16,590 nucleotides of DNA from contig JACPSA010000012.1 of the NCBI GenBank assembly GCA_016193545.1, positions 1 to 16,590 of the forward strand. Reading direction: 5' to 3'. Below, piece by piece: positions 1 through 6,952 of this stretch. The notes under the pieces were generated by a model that was not told where the DNA came from, did not search any database, and saw nothing but the letters and a program-made list of their open reading frames with translations. The position numbers were made by a program, and so were the translations under genes. How positions within the stretch are numbered: position 1 is the stretch's first letter; each line of letters opens with the position of its first letter. Origin of the DNA: Chloroflexota bacterium. Lineage in GTDB: Bacteria > Chloroflexota > Dehalococcoidia > Dehalococcoidales > UBA2162.

Positions 1-2
1 GG

Positions 3-107
3 TCTGGAATAAGCCGTCTGGCATGGGGTAGCGTCGCCGACCGTCTGCTCCATTCTCTCCGCATCCCCATTCTAATGGTGCAGGCTCCGGGATGGCCGCT
101 TACCTAG
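3..107 (+). CDS. Universal stress protein (UspA family), C-terminal fragment
   Basis: The reading frame that enters at base 3 and stops at TAG 105-107 encodes 34 residues. They read SGISRLAWGSVADRLLHS, followed by a hydrophobic strand (IPILMV). This matches the conserved end of UspA-type domains: a G-x-S helix (here ISRLAWGSVADRLL) that binds ATP phosphates in ATP-binding members, then a final strand with the IPILMV/CPVLVV pattern. UspA proteins are small cytoplasmic proteins with an adenine-nucleotide alpha-hydrolase-like fold and are linked to stress survival. The gene begins outside the window, so its length and domain number are unknown. It lies 94 bp upstream of radA on the same strand, with no clear terminator between, so co-transcription is possible. 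The family call rests on this short motif only. Confidence 0.7.
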   Translation, partial: SGISRLAWGSVADRLLHSLRIPILMVQAPGWPLT

Positions 108-201
108 CACTTTTCATTAACACCTAGACCTCAGGACACTGGCCACTTTTCCTATCAGATGATGCCTTGCATTACTATCTGGAATCTAGTAAAGTCAACC
201 T

Positions 202-1590
202 ATGCACAAACGCAGCGCCAGAACTATCTTTGTCTGTCAGCAGTGCGGCAAGGAAAGCCTGCAATGGCTGGGGCGCTGTCCTGACTGCCAGGCGTGGAAC
301 AGCTTCGCCGAAACAAGGGCGGCACCGCCTACTTCCTCACGGCCTCAATCCCCGGCAAACCCACCGCAGGAGCTTTCCCAGGTCGCCTTTGAAGCCACCG
401 ACCGTTTTCCACTCCCCCTCAGTGAGTTCAACCGCGTACTGGGCGGGGGACTGGTCCCCGGCTCCCTGACACTCATCGGCGGTGACCCGGGTATTGGTAA
501 ATCAACACTGCTGCTTCAAGTCTCCGCCCTGGTCGCCGAAACGCAAGGCAAAGTAGTTTATGTTTCCGGTGAGGAAACACAGCACCAGGTTAAACTCAGA
601 GCCGAACGCCTGGGTATCAAAGGGCAGCAGCTTTATCTCCTGGCGGAAACTGACCTGGAGGTTATACTGAACCAGATTGAACAACTATCCCCCAGCCTGG
701 TAGTCATCGACTCCATTCAGGCCGTTTATCTCGCTGGAGTAGATACGATACCGGGCAGCATCACTCAGGTACGAGAGTGCACCATGAGATTGATGCACTG
801 GTCAAAGTCCAGTGCCGTGCCTGTTTTTATTGTCGGGCATGTCACTAAAGACGGTGCCATTGCCGGTCCCCGCACACTGGAACACATTGTCGATGCCGTG
901 CTTTATCTTGAGGGGGAACCCTTCAGTGCTCACCGCTTGCTACGCTGCGTGAAAAACCGCTTCGGCTCCACCAATGAAATAGGCGTTTTTGAAATGAAGG
1001 GACAGGGTCTGGTTGAAGTGGCTAACCCATCGCAGGCATTCCTGTCACAACGCTGGGGTGAGGCTATCGGCTCAGTAGTGGTGCCTGTCCTTGAAGGCAG
1101 CCGCCCCCTGCTGGTGGAAATTCAAGCCCTGACCAATCCCACCAGCTTTGGCTTACCCCGCCGCACCGCCAACGGCGTTGACTTCGGGCGGTTGCTGCTG
1201 ATAACGGCCGTACTGAGCAGACGAATCGGCTTAAAGCTGGGCAACCAGGATATTATCGTCAATGTTACCGGCGGTCTTAAAATCGGCGAGCCGGCGGCCG
1301 ATTTAGGCATCGCCCTGGCAATTGCCTCCAGCTTCCGTGATACCGCCGTAGACCCGGAACTGGTAGCGGTGGGAGAGGTCGGCTTGAGCGGTGAGCTAAG
1401 AGGGGTCTCCCAGCTAGAGAGACGGATTAGCGAAGCCGCCAGGCTGGGCTTCAAACGTTGCCTGACACCTAAAATTGGTGCCAGGGTCAATCCACCCCCC
1501 AAAGACATACAGCTTATCCCAGCGAGCACCCTGAGAGAAGCAATAAGGATAGCTCTTCTCCCCGACAAACCAAAACCAGACGACCAGTGA
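202..1590 (+). CDS. radA: DNA repair protein RadA (RecA-like branch-migration ATPase)
   Basis: 462 residues, the normal RadA length (about 450-460). RadA processes recombination intermediates by promoting branch migration of RecA-made joints in the cytoplasm. Visible in order: a four-cysteine zinc finger (C12, C15, C26, C29) with the typical WLGRCPDC core; a linker; a RecA-type ATPase with Walker A GDPGIGKST (about residues 94-102); the hydrophobic Walker B strand SLVVIDSIQ; the RadA signature KNRFG (251-255) followed by STNEIG; and a C-terminal Lon-protease-like domain with GGLKIGEPAADLGIALA and GEVGLSGELRGV. The ATG at 202 gives the expected short leader before the zinc finger, although upstream ribosome-binding sequence is weak. 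Next downstream, after 52 bp, is a coiled-coil exported protein with no obvious functional link. Confidence 0.97.
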   Translation: MHKRSARTIFVCQQCGKESLQWLGRCPDCQAWNSFAETRAAPPTSSRPQSPANPPQELSQVAFEATDRFPLPLSEFNRVLGGGLVPGSLTLIGGDPGIGKSTLLLQVSALVAETQGKVVYVSGEETQHQVKLRAERLGIKGQQLYLLAETDLEVILNQIEQLSPSLVVIDSIQAVYLAGVDTIPGSITQVRECTMRLMHWSKSSAVPVFIVGHVTKDGAIAGPRTLEHIVDAVLYLEGEPFSAHRLLRCVKNRFGSTNEIGVFEMKGQGLVEVANPSQAFLSQRWGEAIGSVVVPVLEGSRPLLVEIQALTNPTSFGLPRRTANGVDFGRLLLITAVLSRRIGLKLGNQDIIVNVTGGLKIGEPAADLGIALAIASSFRDTAVDPELVAVGEVGLSGELRGVSQLERRISEAARLGFKRCLTPKIGARVNPPPKDIQLIPASTLREAIRIALLPDKPKPDDQ

Positions 1591-1642
1591 CTGCTGGAGA
1601 GACCGTACTCCCGTAAAGCGCAGCCAAAAACGGAGGCAAACT

Positions 1643-2599
1643 ATGAAAAGAAGTATAATTACCATCATAATAAGCTGTCTACTCATCGGCACTGCCGCAG
1701 GTTATGCCACCGGGTACGGAATATATCAGCCGCAGATAAGAAACTATGAGGTTCAGGTTTCTAACCTTACCGCGCAGCTGGCTAAACTGGAGCAAACTGT
1801 TTCCAGCCAAGAAACTCGAATTTCTAAATTAGAGTCAGTAAAATTCGGCCTGGAAACAGATTTAAGCCAAGCCCGAGCGGAAATAGCCGGTTACAAACAG
1901 CAAGTCACTACTCTGCAAGCACAGGTATCAAATCAACAGAAACAACTGACCACCCTGACATCAGAAAAATCAAGCCTGCAAGAACGCCTGGACAAAATAT
2001 TTAGTAGCAGGCTAATTCAGTATTATGGATGGACTTATGAGGGGAGAACCTGGCAATGGGAATTACCAATACCACTCTCATTGTATGTTGAATATTTAGA
2101 AAGACCGAGACCCCAATCACCAGCCTATTGGGTCGAGATGGCTAAAGACCCTAAAGACGACCCCTACATCGACCAGCTGATTCAGCAAATAAATAGCGCC
2201 GCGCTGGCTGGTGGTTTTACCGGGGTACAAAAGCTCAATTTTGTGATTGCTTTTGTGCAGGGTTTACCCTACACGGTTGATATTGAGACCACCCCCTTTG
2301 ATGAGTATCCCCGCTACCCCATCGAAACGCTTTTCGATAAGGGAGGAGACTGCGAGGACACATCAATACTCGTTACTGCCATACTGAATAAGATGGGTTA
2401 CGATGTCGCCCTTCTCTTACTCTGGAATGCCCAACACGTGGCCGTAGGTATCGCTCTACCTGATGGCTCCGGGTCCTACTATCAATACAACAATAAAAAG
2501 TATTTCTACCTGGAGACAACTGGCGATGGTTGGAAGATAGGGGAAATTCCGCCCGATATTAGTGACAACAGGGCACAAGTATATCCTCTAAAAAGTTAG
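1643..2599 (+). CDS. Exported coiled-coil protein with transglutaminase-like domain
   Basis: 318 residues. Residues 1-28 (MKRSIITIIISCLLIGTAAG...) form a positively charged start plus a hydrophobic segment: an uncleaved anchor or signal peptide that puts the rest outside the membrane. Residues about 35-118 are a long Leu/Gln/Ser-rich heptad coiled coil. Residues about 155-310 are a transglutaminase-like (papain-fold) domain. Cys237 in GGDCEDTS, His265 in NAQHVAVGI and Glu291 in FYLETTGDGW fit the catalytic triad, with Glu (or nearby Asp295) in the acidic place. Such proteins occur in archaea and Chloroflexota; substrates are generally unknown, and peptidase or crosslinking activity is possible. 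A strong GGAGG at 1632-1636 stands 6 bases before the ATG. The gene converges with queF, only 25 bp apart, with no evident terminator between. Confidence 0.85.
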   Translation: MKRSIITIIISCLLIGTAAGYATGYGIYQPQIRNYEVQVSNLTAQLAKLEQTVSSQETRISKLESVKFGLETDLSQARAEIAGYKQQVTTLQAQVSNQQKQLTTLTSEKSSLQERLDKIFSSRLIQYYGWTYEGRTWQWELPIPLSLYVEYLERPRPQSPAYWVEMAKDPKDDPYIDQLIQQINSAALAGGFTGVQKLNFVIAFVQGLPYTVDIETTPFDEYPRYPIETLFDKGGDCEDTSILVTAILNKMGYDVALLLLWNAQHVAVGIALPDGSGSYYQYNNKKYFYLETTGDGWKIGEIPPDISDNRAQVYPLKS

Positions 2600-2624
2600 T
2601 TTCGTTATATTTTGCCGGGGTGTC

Positions 2625-3035
2625 TTAGACTTCCTGTTCTCTTTGGTATCTGGCTACGGCTTTAGTCTTGATGCCGCCTCTTTCCCGGTATTCCGCCTCT
2701 ATCACCATCGAAACCGGCTGCAACAGTTGCACCAGGTCCTGAAGGATACGGTTTACGGCGTGCTCCTGCAATATGCCCACATTCCGGTAGGAGGTCAGAT
2801 AGTATTTCAGGGATTTTAGCTCCACCAGCGATTTGTCCGGGGAATAGCTTATCACCAGACGGGCAAAATCAGGTAAACCGGTCCAAGGGCAGACCGCAGT
2901 AAATTCATCAGTATCATAAACTACCTCAGTTGCCGAGTCAGGATAATCAAAGGGAATGGTCTCGAGCACCGCTAGGTCAATAGCATCTTCCTGTTGAATA
3001 TCGAACCGCCTTGAAGCATACTTATCCAGTACCAT
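2625..3035 (-). CDS. queF: NADPH-dependent 7-cyano-7-deazaguanine reductase
   Basis: 136 residues, the size of the short, unimodular (YkvM-type) QueF. It reduces preQ0 to preQ1 in the cytoplasm, the last step before the base enters tRNA on the way to queuosine. The active-site segment [15 protein letters not shown] carries the nucleophile Cys49 and the proton donor Asp56. The QueF signature [17 protein letters not shown] (72-88) provides NADPH contacts, and Glu91-His92 in LQEHAVNRI are the substrate-recognising pair. A GAGGAGA ribosome site (complement of 3041-3047) precedes the ATG. Other queuosine genes (queC, queD, queE, tgt) are absent from the window. The upstream neighbour on the same strand is the chagasin-like lipoprotein, 79 bp away, so the two may share a transcript without sharing a pathway. 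Confidence 0.96.
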   Translation of the reverse strand: MVLDKYASRRFDIQQEDAIDLAVLETIPFDYPDSATEVVYDTDEFTAVCPWTGLPDFARLVISYSPDKSLVELKSLKYYLTSYRNVGILQEHAVNRILQDLVQLLQPVSMVIEAEYRERGGIKTKAVARYQREQEV

Positions 3036-3114
3036 TTTTGTCTCTCCTCACCCGAAACGACCATCTTTTAAATTCAAACTCCGTCACTCAGCATACCCAT
3101 AATAAGCTAAGGCG

Positions 3115-3498
3115 TTACTCAACCTTAATAGTAAATAATTTCTCGTCCACAATCTTTTCTTCCCACTCCCGTTTATAGGTCATGGTTATCCTGGTCTCAC
3201 CCTTCTTCAAGGCCCTAAAACGGAAAAACTCGACACCGCCAGCACCAATGACACGCTCCCCTGCCTGCTTATCCATCTCATATCTCTTGTCGACCAACTT
3301 AATTACGCTGGTATCATAACTGGCGTGCCAGCTATAGCCTGTACTGGGAATAGAGCCGAGAACAACAATAAATTCCTTATCAACCCCGATACTTATCGTC
3401 TGCCCTGAATCAGCATAGGTCTTAACCTCACCTAAACAGCCGGCTACCGGTAAAGCAACGACCAATGCTACCATCAACAGCAGCCAAAACCTCTTCAT
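3115..3498 (-). CDS. Chagasin-family (I42) cysteine protease inhibitor lipoprotein
   Basis: 127 residues. The N-terminus is a lipoprotein signal: basic start, hydrophobic core, lipobox LPVAGC with Cys21 as the lipidated residue, so the mature protein should be tethered to the outside of the membrane. The remainder is one immunoglobulin-like domain with the three inhibitory loops of the chagasin family: IPSTGYSW (50-57, matching the NPTTGY-type loop), IGAGGVEFFRFRA (84-96, the G-x-G-G loop), and KREWE (109-113, matching R-P-W). Family members block papain-like cysteine peptidases by filling the active-site cleft. Its target here is unknown. A transglutaminase/papain-fold exported protein is encoded two genes away on the other strand, which is suggestive but not evidence of pairing. 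Function as an inhibitor is inferred from the loops. Confidence 0.88.
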   Translation of the reverse strand: MKRFWLLLMVALVVALPVAGCLGEVKTYADSGQTISIGVDKEFIVVLGSIPSTGYSWHASYDTSVIKLVDKRYEMDKQAGERVIGAGGVEFFRFRALKKGETRITMTYKREWEEKIVDEKLFTIKVE

Positions 3499-3593
3499 TA
3501 ATCCTCAATCCTCCGATATGGCAAGGAGAAAATCGTCATATCCCGCACGCTATTTTAGCACTGTTTTAAATTCAACGCTAATGTGAGGTCATT

Positions 3594-3809
3594 TAACCCC
3601 TATCCCTTCACCTGCCAAAGCCTCTCGCCTGCCAAAGTCTTGTACGGCGAGCAGGTGTGCGGCGGGCAGGCCTGACCCCATTCCCTTTGGGGGGGTAAAC
3701 CAATAGGGCGCTTAAGAGGGGCGTTAGCCCCTTTTCTAATATCTCTCCCCCTCTCCTTCTTAAGGAAAGGGGGTTAAAGTCAAAGACTCTTCGAGGGATG
3801 AGGTTGATA
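3594..3809. repeat. Intergenic modular hairpin repeat, copy A
   Basis: This fills most of the 365-bp gap between the chagasin-like gene and ispD (3499-3863); I see no gene there. Parts in order: TAACCCCTATCCCTT at 3594-3608; GC-rich interleaved inverted repeats (CACCTGC 3609 with GCAGGTG 3651, and GCCTGCC near 3628 with GGCAGGC near 3665); hairpin 1 with stem AGGGGC/GCCCCT and loop GTTA (3717-3732); hairpin 2 with a 12-bp stem containing one mismatch (3747-3773); and the end motif GAGGGATGAGGTTGAT (3793-3808). The end motif is imperfectly complementary to the start motif (about 10 of 15), like worn terminal inverted repeats. The hairpin1-hairpin2-end-motif order recurs after cysS at 6785-6892. 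A minus-strand open frame here is a translation of repeat sequence and not a gene. Confidence 0.7.
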
Positions 3810-3832
3810 AACACTCTAAATATGTGTAAACT
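3804..3832 (+). promoter_or_regulatory. Possible sigma-70-like promoter for ispD
   Basis: TTGATA (3804-3809) and TAAACT (3827-3832) are separated by 17 bases and lie 32 bases before the ispD ATG. The first hexamer matches 5 of 6 consensus positions and the second 4 of 6. The TTGATA sits in the conserved end of the hairpin repeat, so the repeat may have supplied the -35 box. This is pattern matching only; short hexamers occur often by chance. Confidence 0.3.
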
Positions 3833-3839
3833 CAGTTTA
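3827..3839. promoter_or_regulatory. Palindrome TAAACT-C-AGTTTA upstream of ispD
   Basis: A perfect 6-bp inverted repeat with a single central base lies 24 bases before ispD and overlaps the putative -10 box. Its place suits an operator or a short 5' leader hairpin. No regulator in the window is known to bind it. Confidence 0.3.
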
Positions 3840-3863
3840 GTCTAAATACAAAATAGCAAAGAT

Positions 3864-4562
3864 ATGAAAAGTGATAAACAACAAATGGTAGGAGCGGTCA
3901 TTGCCGCGGCTGGTAAGAGCCAGCGGATGGGAGGAGTGGACAAGATACTGGCATTACTCGACGGCAAGCCTGTTCTAGCCCGGGCGATTGATGTCTTTCA
4001 AGAATGCCCCTTAATCCGCCAGATTGTGGTCGCCCTCAGCGAATCAAACCTGAAGATAGTCCAGCCAATGCTAGCCAGGCAAGGGTGGACCAAGGTCAGC
4101 CTTTATGCCGGTGGCAGCCGACGCCAGGACTCGGTGGCGGCCGTACTCAAGCAACTGAAGCAGTGCGATTGGGTCGTAATCCATGACGGCGCCCGGCCGT
4201 TAATAACTGAGGACCTGATTGAGCGAGGGCTGGAGGCAGCCCGGGAAACAGGCGCTGCGGTCACCGCCGTCCCCGCTACCGATACCATTAAAGTGGCTGA
4301 TGAGCACGGCTTTGTCCGGAAGACACTAGCGCGGCAACACCTGTGGACGGTACAGACGCCACAGGTCTTTCGTTTTGATATAATAGCTGAGGCCTACCGC
4401 CAGACGCAGGACGAGGTCACCGATGATGCCGCCCTGGTGGAGCAGACCGGCCACCGGGTTAAGCTCTATATGGGTTCTTATGATAATATAAAGGTAACCA
4501 CTCCTGACGACCTGGTCCTGGCTGAACTGCTATGGCAAAAACGGCAGAGAAGAAATAGATAA
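3864..4562 (+). CDS. ispD: 2-C-methyl-D-erythritol 4-phosphate cytidylyltransferase
   Basis: 232 residues, the usual IspD length. The enzyme joins CTP and methylerythritol phosphate to give CDP-methylerythritol, the third step of the MEP isoprenoid pathway, in the cytoplasm. Motifs: the nucleotide-binding loop AAAGKSQRMGGVDK (about 14-27), the GGSRRQDSV stretch, HDGARP, VPATDTIK, the TPQVF segment, DEVTDDAALVE, and the end motif GSYDNIKVTTPDDL. The ATG at 3864 is used; a second ATG seven codons later (3885) would also keep every motif, and neither has a clear ribosome site. The stop codon is separated from the ispF ATG by one base, so the two are almost certainly translated together. ispD and ispF are commonly adjacent or fused in bacteria. 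Confidence 0.96.
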   Translation: MKSDKQQMVGAVIAAAGKSQRMGGVDKILALLDGKPVLARAIDVFQECPLIRQIVVALSESNLKIVQPMLARQGWTKVSLYAGGSRRQDSVAAVLKQLKQCDWVVIHDGARPLITEDLIERGLEAARETGAAVTAVPATDTIKVADEHGFVRKTLARQHLWTVQTPQVFRFDIIAEAYRQTQDEVTDDAALVEQTGHRVKLYMGSYDNIKVTTPDDLVLAELLWQKRQRRNR

Positions 4563-4563
4563 G

Positions 4564-5037
4564 ATGCGTGTGGGCATAGGCTATGATGTTCATCCCTTGA
4601 TGGCGGGACGCCGGCTGGTGCTGGGCGGGGTAGAGATACCATTTAGCCGTGGACTCAGCGGTTGGAGTGATGCCGATGTGCTCACCCACGCCATTATTGA
4701 CGCCCTGCTGGGAGCCGCCAGCCTGGGGGACATCGGCCGCCATTTCCCGCCCGGTGAGCCGGAATACAAGGATATTTCCAGCCTGGTTCTGTTGAAAAGA
4801 GTGAAGGACAAACTGGCCGAAAATGGCTGGGTAATAGGTAACATCGATGCTACCGTTGTCGCCGAGCGACCCAGACTCAGTGATTTTGTCGAGCCGATGC
4901 GCCAGCAGCTCAGCCGGACACTGGGTATCGCTCCCGGCCAAGTCAGTATCAAAGCCAGCACCTCGGCCGGACTGGGTTTTACCGGCCGGGGAGAAGGCAT
5001 CGCCACTTACGCCGTAGCTACCGTAGAGAAACAGTGA
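4564..5037 (+). CDS. ispF: 2-C-methyl-D-erythritol 2,4-cyclodiphosphate synthase
   Basis: 157 residues, standard IspF length. A trimeric cytoplasmic enzyme that cyclises CDP-methylerythritol 2-phosphate, releasing CMP, in the MEP pathway. The metal ligands Asp8 and His10 (GYDVH) and His42 (VLTHAI) are in place, as are DALLGAASLGDIGRHFP, the EYKDISS loop, and the CMP-binding end motif KASTSAGLGFTGRGEGIA. One oddity: the stretch usually reading GHSDADV is GWSDADV, giving Trp34 where E. coli has His34, a residue that contacts substrate phosphate. The rest of the active site looks intact, so the enzyme is probably working. It follows ispD by one base. The intermediate enzyme IspE is not in the window. 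Confidence 0.96.
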   Translation: MRVGIGYDVHPLMAGRRLVLGGVEIPFSRGLSGWSDADVLTHAIIDALLGAASLGDIGRHFPPGEPEYKDISSLVLLKRVKDKLAENGWVIGNIDATVVAERPRLSDFVEPMRQQLSRTLGIAPGQVSIKASTSAGLGFTGRGEGIATYAVATVEKQ

Positions 5038-5108
5038 AGATATCTGATAACCTTACTGACAAAAGGGTGGTAAAATCAAGTGTTCTATTTGCATTTGGTT
5101 GATTCCGC

Positions 5109-5225
5109 TGTCATTGCGAGGAGTCCTTCGGCGGAAGGACGACGTGCCTGCACGCCGAAGTGCGTTACGGCACGCAGGCGAGCAGGTCGCCTTCCGACCT
5201 GTGTCGGAATGGTCTCGCAATGACA
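5109..5225. repeat. 117-bp element with 12-bp perfect terminal inverted repeats
   Basis: TGTCATTGCGAG (5109-5120) is the exact reverse complement of CTCGCAATGACA (5214-5225). Between them lie three hairpins: a perfect 7-bp stem at 5123-5140 with loop GGCG; a stem of 6 plus 4 bp at 5146-5179 (GCCTGC/GCAGGC then GCCG/CGGC); and a perfect 6-bp stem at 5184-5200. There is no plausible coding sequence. The shape fits a small non-autonomous (MITE-like) or dispersed palindromic repeat; the TGTCATTGCGAG motif resembles dispersed repeats I recall from several bacterial genomes. It occupies the 249-bp gap between ispF and cysS. A transcript from ispF into cysS would carry the hairpins. Confidence 0.8.
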
Positions 5226-5286
5226 TCACCAGCCGAAACCGAATAGTACCAAATCAAGTACTTGGATTTAATGGAAGGAAACAAGG

Positions 5287-6765
5287 ATGAAAGTTTTTAA
5301 CACCCTCTCCGGGCAGAAAGAGGAATTTTTGCCCCAGGGCAATGAAGTAAAGATGTATGTCTGCGGGGTTACTCCATATAGTGATTCCCACATCGGCCAT
5401 GCCATGAGTCAGGTCATCTTCGATGTTATCCGTCGTTACCTCAGGTTTCGCGGCCACACAGTAAAGTATGTGCAGAACATCACCGATATCGACGATAAGA
5501 TTATCGAGCGAGCCAACCGGCTGAGCATTTCTACACGTGAGCTGGCCGAGAAATACACCAATAGCTACCGTGAGGATATGACCGCATTAAATATCGAAGC
5601 ACCGGATAAAAATCCCAGGGCTACCGAAGAAATAGCCAAGATGATTGAGATAATACAGGGACTGGTGGACAAGGGATATGCCTACCCGGCACAGGGCAGT
5701 GTCTATTTCCGGGTACGCAATGTCCCCGACTACGGCAAGCTATCCCACCGCAACTTCGAGTCGATGATGGCTGCCGAAAATGCGCCGGGTAGCGATGACA
5801 AAGAGAGCCCGATGGACTTTGTCCTCTGGAAAGCAGCCAAGCCTGGCGAACCAGCATGGCCAAGTCCCTGGGGGGAGGGCCGACCCGGCTGGCATATCGA
5901 ATGCAGCGCCATGTCACTGAAATACCTGGGAGATACCATTGATATCCACGGCGGCGGGCAGGACTTAATCTTTCCCCACCATGAGAACGAGATAGCCCAG
6001 TCAGAAAGCTTTACCGGAGTAAAACCCTTTGTTAAATACTGGCTGCATAACGGTCTGGTTCAAATCGGGCAGGAGAAGATGAGCAAGTCACTTGGCAACC
6101 TGGTAACGATAAAAGAAGCTCTGACTAGGTACAGTTCAGATGCCATCCGCATCTTTATCCTCAGCTCTCACTACCGCGGTCCGCTGACCTATTCCGAGGA
6201 AGCTATAGAGGCAGCAGAGAGGGGCGCAGATAGGCTGCGGCAGGTAGTCCAGAGTGAAGGCAAAGGAAACGAAAAAGAGACGGTAGATACCGGGGCTTAT
6301 CGCCAAAGATTCATTGAAACTATGGATGATGATTTCAATACCCCCAATGCCTTAGCTGCCATCTTCGATTTAACCAGAGAGATTAACCGAATCAGTGACG
6401 CAGGCCACAGTATTACTCAATCACAACAACTACTCTCAGAGCTTGCCGGTGTCCTGGGATTAACCCTTAAAGCAACGGAGAAACAAATTGACTCTGGCGA
6501 AGTTGATAAAGGAGAAATAGACATCGCTAAGAAACGTGGCGAAGCGCTTCGCAAGTTGCTCGATGAAATAGAAATGGTTGCTAAGGACCCAAATAGAGAC
6601 ATCGATGAAATACAAGGCAAAATCAATCTAGTTCGGGAAGTGCGAAATAGCCTACGTAAAGACAAGCAGTTCCAACTTGCTGATGAAATAAAAGACAGGC
6701 TGACAAGATGTGGGTTCACAGTAAAGGACACGCTAACTGGTACTGATTTGACCTTCAAACGCTAA
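5287..6765 (+). CDS. cysS: Cysteine--tRNA ligase
   Basis: 492 residues, within the normal range of class I cysteinyl-tRNA synthetases. It charges tRNA-Cys with cysteine in the cytoplasm. Motifs: zinc ligand Cys26 in [16 protein letters not shown] with the HIGH motif at 35-38; [10 protein letters not shown]; further zinc ligands Cys206 ([10 protein letters not shown]) and the [11 protein letters not shown] stretch with His231-His232-Glu233; and KMSKS at 264-268 in [10 protein letters not shown]. The C-terminus carries the DALR-type anticodon-binding helices ([22 protein letters not shown]) and a charged end. An AAGGAAACAAGG stretch precedes the ATG. It lies downstream of ispD-ispF but is set apart by a hairpin-rich repeat. 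A perfect 10-bp hairpin starts 20 bases after its stop. Confidence 0.97.
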   Translation: MKVFNTLSGQKEEFLPQGNEVKMYVCGVTPYSDSHIGHAMSQVIFDVIRRYLRFRGHTVKYVQNITDIDDKIIERANRLSISTRELAEKYTNSYREDMTALNIEAPDKNPRATEEIAKMIEIIQGLVDKGYAYPAQGSVYFRVRNVPDYGKLSHRNFESMMAAENAPGSDDKESPMDFVLWKAAKPGEPAWPSPWGEGRPGWHIECSAMSLKYLGDTIDIHGGGQDLIFPHHENEIAQSESFTGVKPFVKYWLHNGLVQIGQEKMSKSLGNLVTIKEALTRYSSDAIRIFILSSHYRGPLTYSEEAIEAAERGADRLRQVVQSEGKGNEKETVDTGAYRQRFIETMDDDFNTPNALAAIFDLTREINRISDAGHSITQSQQLLSELAGVLGLTLKATEKQIDSGEVDKGEIDIAKKRGEALRKLLDEIEMVAKDPNRDIDEIQGKINLVREVRNSLRKDKQFQLADEIKDRLTRCGFTVKDTLTGTDLTFKR

Positions 6766-6784
6766 GCCTAAATAAAGGGGAGTC

Positions 6785-6807
6785 TAAGAGAGGCGAAGCC
6801 TCTCTTA
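6785..6807 (+). terminator. Possible terminator hairpin after cysS
   Basis: A perfect 10-bp stem (TAAGAGAGGC with GCCTCTCTTA) closes a GAA loop 20 bases after the cysS stop. There is no T tract after it, so intrinsic termination would be weak or non-canonical. It is also the first module of the hairpin repeat that spans 6785-6892, so its role as a terminator may be secondary. Confidence 0.4.
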
Positions 6808-6892
6808 CCTAACTGATTCCCCCTCCCTTGCCAAGGGAGGGGGGACAAAGGGGGTAGGTTACTCAATAACCCCTAGAGGGATAAAGTTGATT
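6785..6892. repeat. Intergenic modular hairpin repeat, copy B
   Basis: This carries the same module order as the element at 3594-3809: hairpin 1 (6785-6807, AGAGGC-GAA-GCCTCT core), a short spacer, hairpin 2 (6819-6843, a perfect 11-bp stem with CCCCCTCCCTT on the left arm and loop GCC), and the end motif GAGGGATAAAGTTGATT (6876-6892). Copy A has GAGGGATGAGGTTGATA at the matching place. Spacing between hairpin 2 and the end motif differs (19 bases in A, 32 in B). Copy B lacks the GC-rich 5' part of copy A. A further imperfect inverted repeat, TAGGTTA against TAACCCCTA, lies between hairpin 2 and the end motif. Confidence 0.7.
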
Positions 6893-6895
6893 ATC

Positions 6896-6918
6896 TCCAG
6901 CACCGTCACAGTGCTGGA
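6896..6918. promoter_or_regulatory. Hairpin in leader of the radical SAM gene
   Basis: TCCAGCAC and GTGCTGGA form a perfect 8-bp inverted repeat around a 7-base loop (CGTCACA), ending 34 bases before the next ATG. It follows directly on the hairpin repeat but has no counterpart in the other copy. It could be an operator, a leader hairpin, or a further part of the repeat. It is not a convincing terminator, as no T run follows. Confidence 0.35.
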
Positions 6919-6952
6919 ATAGGCGAAATAAATCGAGTACAAAGCAGGCTAA

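Noticed and set aside
1122..1568. 148-codon frame opposite radA
   Set aside because: It is a shadow of the radA coding strand; radA is unambiguous and the antisense protein resembles nothing.
3609..3680. Possible CRISPR or tandem repeat from recurring CCTGCC/GCAGG words
   Set aside because: The words are inverted pairs in a folded element, without regular repeat-spacer spacing.
3717..3732. Hairpin followed by TTTT taken as a terminator
   Set aside because: No plus-strand gene ends nearby (the last stop is over 1.1 kb upstream), so it is better read as a module of the repeat.
3608..3814. 68-codon minus-strand open frame
   Set aside because: It is a translation of the hairpin repeat, with low-complexity Arg/Gly-rich sequence and no ribosome site.
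5099..5290. 63-codon plus-strand open frame between ispF and cysS
   Set aside because: It translates the 117-bp inverted-repeat element; the peptide has no family character and ends inside the cysS start.
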